DNA of 24,930 bases from Chara braunii (taxonomy: Eukaryota > Streptophyta > Charophyceae > Charales > Characeae): NCBI GenBank assembly GCA_003427395.1, contig BFEA01000005.1:6616301-6641230 (forward strand), read 5' to 3'. A model generated the notes under the pieces. The model was not told the origin of the DNA. It searched no databases and saw only the letters and a list, made by a program, of their open reading frames with translations. Positions within the stretch are counted from its first letter, which is position 1; every line of letters begins with the position of its first letter. A program made the translations under genes and the position numbers. This document shows positions 1 to 8,119 of the stretch, piece by piece.

Positions 1-330
1 ACTAGTCTAGTCTACATTGTCAAGTTCATGTTCCGGTTCTTCACTTTGTTGAACTCTTCTCCTTTGTGCATGTGCCTTCCACTAGGCTAGTCTCTAATTG
101 TCAAGTTCATGTTCCGGATGTTTACTTTGTTGAACTCTTCTTCTTTGTGCATGTGCTTCCACTAGTCTAGCCTCTAGTTGTCAAGTTCGTGTTCCGGTTC
201 TTCACCTTGTGATCTCTTCTCTTTTGTGCATGTACTTCCACTAGTGTAGCCTCTCATTGTCGAGTTCATACTTCGGATCTTGTTTTGATGATCTCCTTCC
301 CTATAAATATGTGCTTTCCATTGGTTTAGC
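1..330. repeat. 80-bp satellite array, left end (about 4 units)
   Basis: The word TTCCGG (TTCGG in the last unit) recurs at 31, 112, 192 and 272, a period of 80-81 bp. It sits in units that also share TAGTCTAG, TCAAGTTCATG and TTTGTGCATGTGCTTCCA. The last unit decays into unique DNA after about 330. The window opens inside the array, so its true length is unknown. The same family reappears at the right end of the window. Confidence 0.9.
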
Positions 331-432
331 CAACCCTTGCCAAGTGATTCCAAGATATACTTATTCAATCTCTTGCTATGGGATGGGTGGTCGACGTTTG
401 GTTGCTGTTACGGGGGGCTGAATTGATTAGGG

Positions 433-434
<2 letters not shown>

Positions 435-523
<89 letters not shown>
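435..523. repeat. (TC)n microsatellite
   Basis: An uninterrupted TC dinucleotide run of about 44 copies. Read on the minus strand it creates an artificial Arg-Glu repeat ORF that is not a gene. Confidence 0.98.
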
Positions 524-526
<3 letters not shown>

Positions 527-2774
527 CATATGACTAATCCTTCTCCCCTCACTTGGAAACATTGCGAGGGTACGGATGGTAAATGAAATCAGACTTCACT
601 TGGTGGAGAAAGAGGGCAAGAGGAGGATAGCGGTCCCTTGTGCCACCAAGGAGGCAAAAGAGAGAGGACATTTGAAAAAGTGGGAGAAAGGCGGGATCCG
701 GAAATAAGCATAAGTTGAGAAAGAGGTCAGTTTGACTCAACCATTTCACCGACTGCATGACTATGAGAAGAGGATGGGCTGATTGAACAACAAAGAGGGA
801 ACAAAGCACAGCCAAAGAGCATGAAAATAGTAGGCATGTGGTAAGGGCTATGTGTTGACCCCCAATGAGGGACATTGTATGGATCTTCTTGCTTGTGTGA
901 GATTGTGCAGGTGAGTAATGACTAGAAATGCCTTGAGCGGGATAAGGGCGAGAGCAACTGGGCACGGAGAGGGAAAGGGAAAAGGGACAAAGGGGCTATG
1001 GGACCTTTGACATAGAGTCAATTCATAAAAATGATGTTTGCACTTGAAAACTTGTAAGTGTGATTGAGAGTGCAATCGTATCAAGGAAAACGTGATGTTA
1101 TCTGTGCATGCATTTGAGGACCCCGAAAAGACTAAGGGGCCTACTTCAATAAGGTGGGAAGCATATTGTGAGATCCGATGGACGCGTAGAGGCGAGGGGA
1201 AGGATGGCCCCGCCGCACCCCGATGACGCCATATAGCCAAAATGCTTAGGGAAGTGGTGCGTGGCCTAAGGATGAAAGACTCAAAGAACCCTTGGATTGC
1301 CTGCGTATTGGAATGAGCAATTGCTTGAGAACACAATAAAGAATCAAAAAAAAAAATCAGCATTGCAGAACGACCAGCGAGACTACCACCCGGCGTGAGG
1401 GCTGAGCTACATCCCCAATGTCAAAGCTCTCTCGCGCGATGGCCCACCCCCATCCATCTCAAAGCACTAGGTGGGGGGTGACCTTGGAACGAATGGCCCG
1501 CGCCCTGAGCATAAGTGTGGGCGGGCTGAGCCAACTGGGACCCGCAGTGGGGTCGACTAAGGCTCGAAAGTCTACCGGGGTTTGGCCCTACAAAAATGGT
1601 GGAGGTGACGAGCATGGGGTTAAATTGACCCTTGCGATTCCGACGGGGGCGCCCGAGGCATTGACGTGTACACAACCCAAGATAAGGAAAATGAACTTGT
1701 GTTTGCTCTTTCCCTTATGAGAAATCAGATTTGAGGGTGGTTGGGTGCATGGCATGACCAGGCCTGGAGATATAACATGCATGCTATGCACTTGATCAAC
1801 CGTTCCTTTGAGGAATGGCTCTAGCCCTCCTTCGTCCGGTGCTGGTGTTCGCCAGTTCGGGGAAGCCTTGGGCAAGTCGCAGATCGACCCTTCCTCTTCG
1901 TATGAAAGAAGGGCTCCGGTTACCTGGCAGGTGGTTGGTGCTTGGCTTAGGCCAGGTTCCAATGAAAATCTCATGGCGGAGTGATCCGACCGAATGGGTG
2001 TTTTCCCCTTCTTCTTTGAGCCCAGCGGGCTCATGCACTTTGCACTTTTTTTTAATGATTGAAGGAACCAATATGAACACAACGGATCATCAAGAAAGAA
2101 CAATCCTACCCTATGAAAGGACAGACAAGCGAAGGGAAGGGAAATGAAGGGAGTTGCTAGACTCGAAGGAAAACTAGCTCACCCTTGAAGATTCTCACGA
2201 GAAGGAACCAACCACTATGTATGAAAGTAGGGGGAGTGACACTCATTGTCCTGAGAGAAAATCTGTGAGTTATGGGTAGGAAGCGCTGGGTGCACCAAGG
2301 GAATGACACTTGTACTATGTGTGTCCCACTTGGGATTTGTGTTTGCATGATGGGATTTGAGCGTCTTGCCTTTCGGAAGGAAAGGATTGGTCTGCACCGA
2401 CCAGTGCAGGTTGCGAAACGTCGTCCTCTTTTGTAAACTGCCGTGTGTTCGTATGTGGAGGTCAGGCCACCGAGCTGTCGAACGGGAGTCTGTCACGTCG
2501 ATTGATTAGTAGCATTCTCGTTCGAGCAGTAATGGGCTTCGGCTCAATGATCTGTCGGATGGGGTGTGAAATCTCCTCAGGCGGGGCTTAGCCTGTTGGC
2601 AGGCGGAGGGAGTACCACTGCATGCGGACAAAGACGGAGCTTCGGAGGCGATTAGTAGCTTCTCGTAGCATGGTTTTGGGAAAGGCTGATTTTTGTCACA
2701 CCGATGGAAGTGAATGCCCGGACGGCTGACTTTGTCCCTGTATTTAGGCACTCAAGGTAACCCTTGGTATCGGT
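524..2774. other. Long stretch without a recognisable gene
   Basis: I see no protein family, tRNA or rRNA here on either strand. Open frames exist on both strands but none shows a recognisable domain or a plausible gene structure. There is an A-homopolymer near 1345 and a T-homopolymer near 2046. A short inverted repeat, CTGCAC/GTGCAG, lies near 2393-2410. The stretch could include the 5' untranslated or LTR part of the element to the right, but I found no second copy of it downstream. Confidence 0.5.
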
Positions 2775-2954
2775 ATGAATGTGCAAAGAGGCGAGACGGG
2801 ATGGGGTATTCTGAGTAAGGAGGAAAGGGTGAATGCCTTGCCGAGACCTGGGTACCGCGCTCGCGACGGTTCAGCTGCGCTTGAGGTATGGGATAAAACT
2901 CTACCGATAGTACCAGCGGAGAGACCATATTGGGGATGGCCGGTGAGGAGATGA
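2775..2954 (+). CDS. Possible small hypothetical ORF (59 aa)
   Basis: An ATG-started frame of 59 codons, open upstream to 2748 and ended by TGA at 2952. The peptide is mixed and globular-looking (contains ALEVWDKTLPIV and PYWGWPVRR) and its codon style resembles the A-B cluster to the right. I recognise no family and cannot align it convincingly with domain A or B. It could be a worn upstream member of the same polycistronic cluster or simply a chance frame. Confidence 0.2.
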   Translation: MNVQRGETGWGILSKEERVNALPRPGYRARDGSAALEVWDKTLPIVPAERPYWGWPVRR

Positions 2955-3323
2955 CCAGCCCGTATGTGAGGTTGCCTGAATTTCTTTTATGTGTTCCCCC
3001 TCTGTAAAATTGATTGAGATTGGACTGTTGGACGAACACTCTTCTAAGTCTATTCCCCTTCCCATCTAAGTCCGCACGAGTGAGAGATGATCGGAAGGAA
3101 GGAGGATAGAGGTCAATTGGAGTGGAACCAAGAGAAAGAATGTGGGCAAATGGATGGCCGGCCGAGGGAATTATGGGAACGAGGTACGTAGGAATGGGAA
3201 GGTACAATAGGGAAACCTTGATGAGGGGTCTGAAATAATTCTCATCTAGGGCAAAGGTTGACCTGACCAAAATGATCGGTTGGTGCCTTTTTATGAAAAC
3301 AGGGGTCGGGTGCTGAAAACAAG
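2955..3323. other. Spacer upstream of the A-B cluster, nothing recognised
   Basis: A long open frame crosses this stretch on the minus strand, but it has no recognisable domain and overlaps the better supported + strand module that follows. I see no promoter that I would defend. Confidence 0.4.
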
Positions 3324-3680
3324 ATGGCGCGATGATTGCCTTCCCTGATCTATACGAGCGGCCCGGAAATGCCAGTAGATGTAAAGGATGGGGTATCGGT
3401 CGTCCTCCCGGAAAATGGAATGTGGGCGGACCTTGAACCAGCATATCAAACGGTAATGCTGGAAGGAGAGGATATTTTCCTTTGGATAGAAACAATATGG
3501 ACTAATGTCAGCTTGACGAGGTTGTCACCAAGTTTAATGGATTTGGAATTTCGAGGGACAGTGGAAGCCCGGGGGTGGGTCTACTTGTCGCAAGATGGGG
3601 AGAAAGCTATGATCATAGAGTTGACACTCGGGAATACGCCGGATGAGTTGTTTAGGAAGGGCGAAGTAGAGGTTGTGTGA
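3324..3680 (+). pseudogene. A-B module 1, domain A (unrecognised family)
   Basis: Family and function unknown. I start at ATG 3324 (MAR then in-frame TGA at 3333) because the frame before that stop aligns in position with the N-termini of modules 2 and 3. The next in-frame ATG is 3369. Conserved points shared with the other three copies are a beta-rich opening (GVSVVLP), a block with alternating hydrophobics ending in a conserved Trp (IFLWIETIW), and a C-terminal SQDG block followed by a short helix. The domain ends in TGA at 3678, and domain B continues in the same frame after a second stop (TAA 3690). Copies agree at only a minority of positions, so the duplication is old. It may be an accessory ORF of the neighbouring retroelement or a host gene family. 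Confidence 0.55.
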
Positions 3681-3701
3681 GCTGCATGTTAACGGAGGGA
3701 A

Positions 3702-4128
3702 ATGGAAACGGAAAAGGTAGACGTACGGGTGAAACTAGGGGATAGAGGAAGCATGAGGCGACCCGTAAGAACCATGCGATGTGTGCTGCCCTCCTTCTTA
3801 GTGGATGCGATTTTCGGAACCTGGAGCAGGCTAGTAAGGATATGCCAGTCCATGATGAACCTCGGGCTATACCAATGCGCTAGGTAGGATTTTTTTTCGG
3901 TTATCAGTAGAGATGGGGCCGTTCGAGAGGAACTGGGCAGAGGAGCTGACCGAGATACTAAACTGCCTTAGCATGGACAATATCTTTGTCCCTAGCGCTG
4001 CGCATTGGGGGATAGTTTACAGGAATGTGGCAATAGGAGAGACGTTTCTAGATGGGGTAAGGGAGTTGATGTACGACGAGGAGGACGACTTCAGTGATGA
4101 AGATGAAGATGAAGAGATAGAGGATTGA
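3702..4128 (+). pseudogene. A-B module 1, domain B, frameshifted
   Basis: Unrecognised family. The first part (ATG 3702) contains MRCVLPSFLVDAIFGT, which matches module 4 (MRCRVPRFMIDLVFGS). The frame meets TAG at 3885 and then a run of eight T at 3890-3897. With one T fewer, the frame continues directly into FFRLSVEMGPF, the counterpart of EYYRAFLEMGPF in module 3. The second part is open from there to 4128 and includes the C-terminal block GETFLDGVREL. It then ends in a strongly acidic tail of Asp/Glu (about 18 residues) that the other copies lack. The single-base slip in a homopolymer could be a real mutation or a sequencing error. Confidence 0.6.
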
Positions 4129-4200
4129 GACTTCTAAGAAGGGTAGGGTGACTTAACGTAGGAAGGACGGGTGACCTGGTATTGTGCAGGAAAGGGAAAG

Positions 4201-4611
4201 ATGACTAGAGAAGAAAGGATGATGGAATACCCCTTCAAAGGCTGGGAACCACGGCGACTCAGAGGAGGAATAAAAATGTTTATACCAACAGAGAACGGAT
4301 GGAGAGGGACCACGTGCGAGTGGATTGGGTTTGAGGTTGCCCGGGACTTGTCATATGTGTGGATAGAGCGGATTTGGAACCCGATAAGGGAAGAGGAAGG
4401 TTGGGATGATATAGCAGAAGGCAAGGTAGAGTCAGTTGGAACGATTGTCCTTTCCGAGGATGGATGGCACCTGTTTTGCACCATGTTAGCAATGGGACAA
4501 GACCCGATGAGGCTTCTAGGGGATGCAGAGGCCCGAACCCGAAAGGAAGGCAAGTTGTTCGCCAACGAGGGATGGGACGAAGTTAGTAGCAGAGTTGTGA
4601 TGGGAGGATAG
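4201..4611 (+). pseudogene. A-B module 2, domain A (longest copy)
   Basis: Unrecognised family. I start at ATG 4201; the frame is open a little further upstream without another ATG. The A-domain landmarks are GGIKMFIP, YVWIERIW and LSEDGWHLF, followed by AMGQDPMRLL. It retains a Trp codon (TGG at 4573, in NEGWDE) at the position where module 3 has a TGA; modules 1 and 4 have a TGA in the comparable part of the linker. The frame is cut by TAG at 4609 and then runs on into domain B without a shift, so A and B were probably one protein of about 250 residues. Confidence 0.6.
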
Positions 4612-4956
4612 AAGGAACTCAAACCTCAAAGTCTACGGATAACGGCTTGGGTACCGGAATTCATAGCCGAGTGGTTTGGGGGGTTTGAGCACATTTTAGA
4701 AGTACCCGACTCCATGAGAAAGGTGCATGTAGAGTGTGCCTGGTTGACTGAGGAGTTCTATAGGCTCTCATTGAAATATGGGCCCATCTACGGAGATAAA
4801 GCCGAGGAAGTCATCATCGTCCTAAGAATAGGCAGGTATGACCGCCTAGAGGTAGAGGCGGAGTCTTGGGATGCCATAGTTAGCCGGGAGGCAGCGGCTG
4901 CACCCTCCTACGTGGACGATGTCTTTAAACTATTTGAGGTACTGTGGTTCGACTGA
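4612..4956 (+). pseudogene. A-B module 2, domain B
   Basis: This continues domain A of module 2 in the same frame immediately after the TAG at 4609. The opening ITAWVPEFIAEWFGG aligns with the LP-x-F block of the other copies. The middle contains FYRLSLKYGPIYGDKAEEV, the counterpart of the aromatic-GP[FI] motif in all copies. The C-terminus has WDAIVSRE and SYVDDVFKLFE, matching MWRVIRREV and AYIDDLYRLYE in module 3. The stretch is predicted mostly helical by eye. The first in-frame ATG is 4714, so independent translation would lose the first third. Function unknown. Confidence 0.6.
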
Positions 4957-5328
4957 ATGAGGTCAAGGGATCAAACACAGCGAAAAGGCCTGAGTATGGA
5001 GGGTGTTTGTAAAGTGAGGTGTAACATAGGAAAGAGAGTGTATACATTAGGTCGTAGATGGTGCATAAGGATCGAAACAAGGGGGAAGTGACAACAACTG
5101 GAAAATGGGGGGGGNTCGTAGATGGTGCATAAGGATCGAAACAAGGGGGAAGTGACAACAACTGGAAAATGGGGGGGGGGGGTAGAATTGAACGTGTATG
5201 AGTTGGGGATAGCGACAAGAACCAGTGTACGATAAGTAGGGAGGGTTGAAAGACTAAAACACAAAAGGCATGGAATCTCGGTAGGTGCAGCAATCGAACT
5301 AAGAAAGCAAGAAAGGAGACGTTGCGAG
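4957..5328. other. Spacer between modules 2 and 3, containing an assembly join
   Basis: No coding frame that aligns with the modules. About 63 bp of it is an exact duplicate across an N and probably does not exist in the genome, so the real spacer is near 300 bp. Confidence 0.7.
5052..5182. other. Assembly gap: N flanked by an exact 63-bp duplicate
   Basis: Bases 5052-5114 (starting TCGTAGATGG and ending in eight G) are repeated exactly from 5116, straight after the single N at 5115. The second copy runs into a longer G tract (12 G, to 5182). This is the pattern left when two contig ends that overlap at a poly-G stall are joined with a placeholder instead of being merged. Confidence 0.9.
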
Positions 5329-5707
5329 ATGACCCGGCGAATGACGTTCTGGGAGGATAGACCTCGTGGGATCCTGCCACCAAGAATATCAGAGGGCAGG
5401 GTCAAAATAAGTCTGCTGACAAAAAATACGATAGGCAATCCGGTAATGGACTGGGTGGGGGTAGAGTTGGTGGAAGATACAGTGTACCTAGTAGTGAAGC
5501 TGGAATGGACTTCGAGAAGGGAGTTCGGGGGTGTAGACTTGAACCGCCCAGGGTGTGTACATGCGGCGGGATCCTTACACATGTCGGAAGGGGGATGGAG
5601 GAACCTTTGGGATTGCTTTGGCTTCCGGGGATGACCCCGTACGAATGTTCGAAGGGGCATGGCAAATAACCTGGCGGGAGGGGTTTGAGTTTGCAGATCC
5701 GGAATGA
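5329..5707 (+). pseudogene. A-B module 3, domain A, frameshifted
   Basis: Unrecognised family. Start ATG 5329. Landmarks are GRVKISLL, a block VYLVVKLEW with the conserved Trp, and MSEGGW. The frame then breaks. Removing one T from the TTT at 5606-5608 gives NLGIALASGDDPVRMF, which matches SLGVEIAQG in module 4 and AMGQDPMRLL in module 2. Without this the ORF stops at 5634. In the shifted frame the domain ends FADPE then TGA at 5705, exactly where module 2 has FANEG then Trp. Domain B follows in that same frame. Confidence 0.6.
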
Positions 5708-6121
5708 GATGCCGTGACGGTTGAGGTAAAAGTCGCCTCGGCAGGGGGTTTTAAGCTGTCAAATGAGGTCGTACGGATGAGTTTATCACCCTTCCTGCTA
5801 AGACGAATGGGAGACATAGAACGAGTGGAGCAGGCGGTGACTGCCGTAACTAGGCTAAATTTTGACGAAGCACTAATGTATCGAGAATACTATCGGGCCT
5901 TCCTAGAGATGGGGCCTTTTGGGGACGAACAAGGGCACGAGGTGCTTGGTATTCTAAGAGCAGCGGTAAATGCTAGGTCAGGAGTTCCACAAATAAGTGA
6001 TAAGACGATGTGGAGAGTCATCCGGCGAGAGGTAGGTCGGGGCGCGGCCTACATAGATGATCTCTACCGGCTGTACGAACAGCCAGAGGAGGCTACCGCT
6101 CCCAGGGGTATAGAGAGATAG
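5708..6121 (+). pseudogene. A-B module 3, domain B (best preserved B copy)
   Basis: An uninterrupted B domain of about 136 residues, open from the TGA at 5705 to TAG near 6119. The first possible starts are GTG 5714 and a later ATG. Landmarks in order are RMSLSPFLLRRMGD, the aromatic-GP motif YYRAFLEMGPFGDEQ, and the C-terminal MWRVIRREVGRGAAYIDDLY, ending in a charged tail. It is mostly helical in appearance, with no membrane segment and no signal peptide. Function unknown. This copy is the best query for a structure prediction of domain B. Confidence 0.6.
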
Positions 6122-6285
6122 TTGGGACTAGAAAAGAGAAATGAAAACACGAAGGGCAAGGGAGGCAGTAGGTAGGTGGATTCTGAAGATTAGTTGTAAC
6201 CCCTTCTATGTGGACTATGCAGGGAATCACCAAGGTAACAATTGCAGCAAGACGTGAGCGAATGGAACGTTAGCCCCGTGTGCGA

Positions 6286-6618
6286 ATGGAATGTCAGCCC
6301 CGATACCCCGGACCGCCCTGGAACAACGGTGGACGATTTGAAGTATCCCTCCCGTTGAGTTCTACCTATCGAGGGTTCGACACAGAATGGCGGACCGTGA
6401 CTTTGGGAAGGGACACCGCCTTTATGTTGGTAGAATGTCGATGGACAGGGATGAGACTTCACCGAGGATCCGGAGACGATCTGTTTTCTAATCTGGAAGT
6501 TACCGGGACCATGTATTTGCCTGAGATCGGCTGGCATTCGTTGGGGGTAGAGATAGCACAAGGTCACGAGCTGGCACCGGTTTTTCAAAGGGCCGCCCGG
6601 ACGTTAACCCGGATATGA
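6286..6618 (+). pseudogene. A-B module 4, domain A
   Basis: Unrecognised family. I use ATG 6286. The frame is open a little upstream, where a 24-bp imperfect tandem repeat (GCGAATGGAA at 6258 and 6282) has duplicated the start region. Landmarks are GRFEVSLP, AFMLVECRW and LPEIGWHSLGVEIAQG, in the same order and spacing as in the other copies. It ends with TGA at 6616, and domain B continues in the same frame. The stop lies about 35 codons before the LP-x-F block of domain B, close to the spacing in modules 1 and 3. Confidence 0.6.
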
Positions 6619-7056
6619 CATTCGGTCAGGGGAAGAAGGAACGTGGGCTTACTTACCCGGTTGGAAATGAGAGGTTGGAGGGAGTTCAGGGCACTGACCG
6701 CACCAATGAGATGCCGAGTGCCCCGTTTTATGATAGACCTCGTCTTCGGAAGCCTCGCAAGGGCGCGAGAGCTGGCAGACTCAGCGATAGTCTGGCCAGG
6801 CCACTTTCCCTCCCCTACCATTGGGATGTTCTACGATGTCGCTGTGGTGCACGGGCCGTTCTGGGGAAACAGGGCCCACAAATTACTAGAAGTCATCCAC
6901 ATCCTGATGTTTTGTGCGCCCCGGCTAGACTGGACAGGGTGCGAACGCATAATCCAAAGGGAAATCGAGATAGGGGAGAATTATCTAACGGGGGTGGCTC
7001 AATTATTTGAGGAGCCTACCGAGCCAGAAGAGCTGCGAGGGCGAGAGCGGGATTAG
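6619..7056 (+). pseudogene. A-B module 4, domain B
   Basis: In frame with domain A after the TGA at 6616. Landmarks are MRCRVPRFMIDLVFGS (very close to module 1), MFYDVAVVHGPFWGNRAHK, and the C-terminal IIQREIEIGENYL followed by QLFEE and a charged tail ending at TAG 7054. If translated alone it would need a GTG at 6643 or the ATG at 6667. An ATG at 6615 overlaps the stop of domain A but opens a different frame that does not match the family. Function unknown. Confidence 0.6.
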
Positions 7057-7163
7057 CATCCGCAGGCGGGTCAATAGGGCAGATCGAGTATAATTCGCTG
7101 CGTACGGAAGTTCGCCGATGGGAACAAGAAAGGGGCCTCGGACCTGGATGGCTAAAACCCACT

Positions 7164-7188
7164 AGAAAAACAAAGAAGAGGGGGGGGG
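7164..7188 (+). other. Polypurine tract, PPT-like
   Basis: About 25 bases of A/G with one C, ending in eight or more G. Polypurine tracts prime plus-strand synthesis just inside the right LTR of retroelements, so this could mark the end of an element containing the A-B modules. It could equally be simple low-complexity DNA. Confidence 0.25.
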
Positions 7189-7431
7189 CAGACTCCTAAT
7201 GAATTGATCATAACCCCGAAGGTCAAAATCGGAAAACACTGCTCGGGAAGACTTCCCCTAGCAGGGTGCCTAACCCGGACTCCCTCGCGTCGGCCGACGG
7301 GACAAGGGCACTACAAACGAGCTTGTGATAAGGGAAGCCCAGTCACGTTCATAGCCTCGGCTGGGCGGTAGGGCCAGTTGTGGCTCCTCCTTAAGGAAGG
7401 GCAATCAGGAAACAGGAATAGGAAAGGAGGC

Positions 7432-7438
7432 TATAAAG
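7432..7438 (+). promoter_or_regulatory. TATA-like box upstream of gag
   Basis: The heptamer TATAAAG lies about 90 bp before the ATG at 7530 and 645 bp before the main gag ATG. The position is suitable for a gag-pol promoter, but no other element supports it. Confidence 0.3.
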
Positions 7439-7529
7439 ATAAGCCAACAAAGTTGGGAGCCTAGGGAACCTAAATGCCTCGCATTGCGTGTATCCTGGGA
7501 ATTCTTTGGCTTATGCAGAACTAGGCAAA

Positions 7530-7745
7530 ATGGCAACGGAGGAGGAAACAGATAACCGTAAGAGTGAAGGAGAACCAGACTTAGAAGGCAGCGCCGCGCA
7601 GAGCGAAGGGGGGCAGAAGGACAGAGAATCGATAAACCCGGAACCGGAAGAAAATCTCCACAGGAGAAAGCTCGGGGAAAGCCGGGGGAAGCAGGCAAGG
7701 GACCCAGGGGACAAACCCCCGAAACTCAGAAGGAGCCATGCCTAA
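7530..7745 (+). pseudogene. Gag leader segment, frame 1 of 3
   Basis: An ATG at 7530 opens a very hydrophilic, Glu/Lys/Arg-rich frame (MATEEETDNRKSEGE) of 71 codons, ended by TAA at 7743 inside a tandem duplication. Similar charged leaders precede the structured part of gag in many elements. To the right the plausible reading moves to another frame, so this is probably the broken N-terminus of gag. It may instead be an unrelated chance frame. Confidence 0.35.
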
Positions 7746-7840
7746 GAAAGTAAGGGTCCATGCCTAAGACAAGCCCCCGAAACTCGGATAGTACAAGCCC
7801 CCGAAACTCAGAAGGAGCCATGCCTAAGAAAGTAAGGGTC
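7711..7840. repeat. 82-bp tandem duplication in the gag leader
   Basis: The 48-bp segments 7711-7758 and 7793-7840 are identical except for one base (AAACCCC versus AAGCCCC), and a partial third copy lies at 7769-7790. The offset is 82 bp, not a multiple of three, so the duplication itself shifts the reading frame of gag. Confidence 0.9.
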
Positions 7841-8119
7841 GCGGACACAAGGCTCAAACTAGCCGAGATAGACAAGAGGACCGCGGAATACAAGGCAAGA
7901 CTGATTGAGGAAATGATGACTGGGAACGAAGAAGGTCCTCTGCAGGAGGAACCCCGAGAGGTGGGACTGGACAAGGGGATAAAGGTTGTGACCGTGGGGG
8001 AACGCCGAGCAAGAGAAGGAAAGAGAGAGAGAACTCTCCGGGGATATAAGCAGAAAAGGCTACGACTCCGCCAGCCATGGACAGTAGGGCTAACCGCCTG
8101 CCGATCACGCCAGCAGTAG
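7820..8119 (+). pseudogene. Gag N-terminal segment, frame 2 of 3
   Basis: The frame is open from ATG 7760, with a better start at ATG 7820. It contains a probable coiled-coil helix (TRLKLAEIDKRTAEYKARL) followed by a Glu/Lys/Arg-rich linker. It overlaps the start of the main gag ORF at 8077 in a different frame. The main gag frame is itself open upstream between a TAA at 8047 and the ATG. I infer a further frameshift near 7950-8000 that separated this helix from the gag body. Confidence 0.45.

Larger units (their letters stand above)
7057..7529. other. Leader-like spacer between the A-B cluster and gag
   Basis: No gene. It holds a purine tract and a TATA-like box (listed separately). If gag-pol is a complete LTR element, its left LTR and primer binding site should be here. 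I could not find a sequence here that repeats after the integrase, nor a clear tRNA-complementary site, so either the LTRs lie outside or they have decayed. Confidence 0.4.

Noticed and set aside
365-562. Minus-strand frame with a long Arg-Glu repeat
   Set aside because: It is the translation of the (TC)n microsatellite.
1588-2147. Overlapping open frames on both strands
   Set aside because: Neither strand gives a recognisable protein, and there is no promoter or splice evidence.
2752-3495. 247-codon open frame on the minus strand
   Set aside because: No recognisable domain, and it overlaps module 1 of the A-B family, which is supported by three paralogues.
3678-6618. Alternative genetic code with UGA as Trp
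   Set aside because: Module 2 uses TGG at this position, pol has TAG at Trp positions, and normal stops including TGA end other ORFs. Mutation is simpler.
6615-7010. ORF overlapping the domain A stop by ATGA, suggesting coupled translation
   Set aside because: That frame does not match domain B; the frame in line with domain A does.
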